Positions 6,595 through 6,692 of a stretch of DNA of 6,692 nucleotides are shown here, in pieces. Numbering within the stretch: position 1 is the first letter of the stretch; the number at the start of each line of letters is the position of its first letter. The notes below the pieces were generated by a model. That model had not been told where the DNA came from. It saw nothing but the letters and a program-made list of their open reading frames with translations, and did no database searches. Both the position numbers and the translations under genes were made by a program. Source of the stretch: an uncultured Campylobacter sp. (GTDB lineage: Bacteria; Campylobacterota; Campylobacteria; Campylobacterales; Campylobacteraceae); assembly GCF_938018145.1 (NCBI RefSeq), contig NZ_CALIII010000300.1:1-6692 (forward strand), written 5' to 3'.

Positions 6595-6692
6595 ATGATA
6601 CCCTACAGCAGACAACAAATCACCGACTCCGACATCGCTGCCGTCGTGAGCGCCCTAAAAGACGATATCCTAACGGGCGGCGACAAGGTCGG
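6595..6692 (+). CDS. pseC: UDP-4-amino-4,6-dideoxy-N-acetyl-beta-L-altrosamine transaminase, N-terminal fragment
   Basis: Only the first 32 codons lie in the window. They read MIPYSRQQITDSDIAAVV then SALKDDILTGGDKV. The PYSRQ start and the D-I-L-T-G-G/D segment match the start of PseC, the PLP-dependent aminotransferase of the DegT/DnrJ/EryC1/StrS family. It uses the PseB product, moving an amino group from glutamate to C4 in the second step of CMP-pseudaminic acid synthesis. The PLP lysine and the rest lie beyond the right edge. The ATG has AAAGGAC four bases upstream. The frame continues open upstream into the repeat, but family starts agree with this ATG. Position directly after pseB supports the call. 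Confidence 0.85.
   Translation, partial: MIPYSRQQITDSDIAAVVSALKDDILTGGDKV

Overview
The window looks like chromosomal DNA of a Campylobacter species. Genes are of moderate GC, intergenic DNA is AT-rich, and the word AAATTT recurs throughout. The dcd-pseB-pseC order matches the one I know from Campylobacter jejuni. Placement near the oral/enteric group (rectus, showae, curvus, concisus) is inference only.

The left half is read from the minus strand and encodes two metal-uptake systems. At the left edge is the start of a molybdate-type ABC permease (modB, cut by the window edge, TTG start). Its periplasmic binding protein (modA-like) lies upstream, with its own promoter inside a perfect inverted repeat. 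Further upstream is a tightly packed five-gene nickel/cobalt ECF-type transporter, transcribed nikK-nikM-nikL-nikQ-nikO. Every junction in it is overlapping or abutting. The usual CbiN/NikN subunit is replaced by NikL and NikK, two exported proteins. A TATTATT-N13-AATAATA palindrome like NikR operators lies upstream of nikK.

The right half is read from the plus strand: dcd (dCTP deaminase), then pseB and the first 32 codons of pseC. PseB and PseC catalyse the first two steps of CMP-pseudaminic acid synthesis, the sugar used for flagellin glycosylation in this group. dcd has a clear extended -10 promoter.

The least explained signal is a ~140-150 bp sequence found twice, once directly upstream of pseB and once directly upstream of pseC. 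The copies share a 29-bp identical core. Both keep the potential for alternative hairpins, and one stem carries a pairing-preserving base change. It could be a dispersed repeat or a duplicated structured leader. No mobile element, CRISPR array, tRNA or rRNA was seen.
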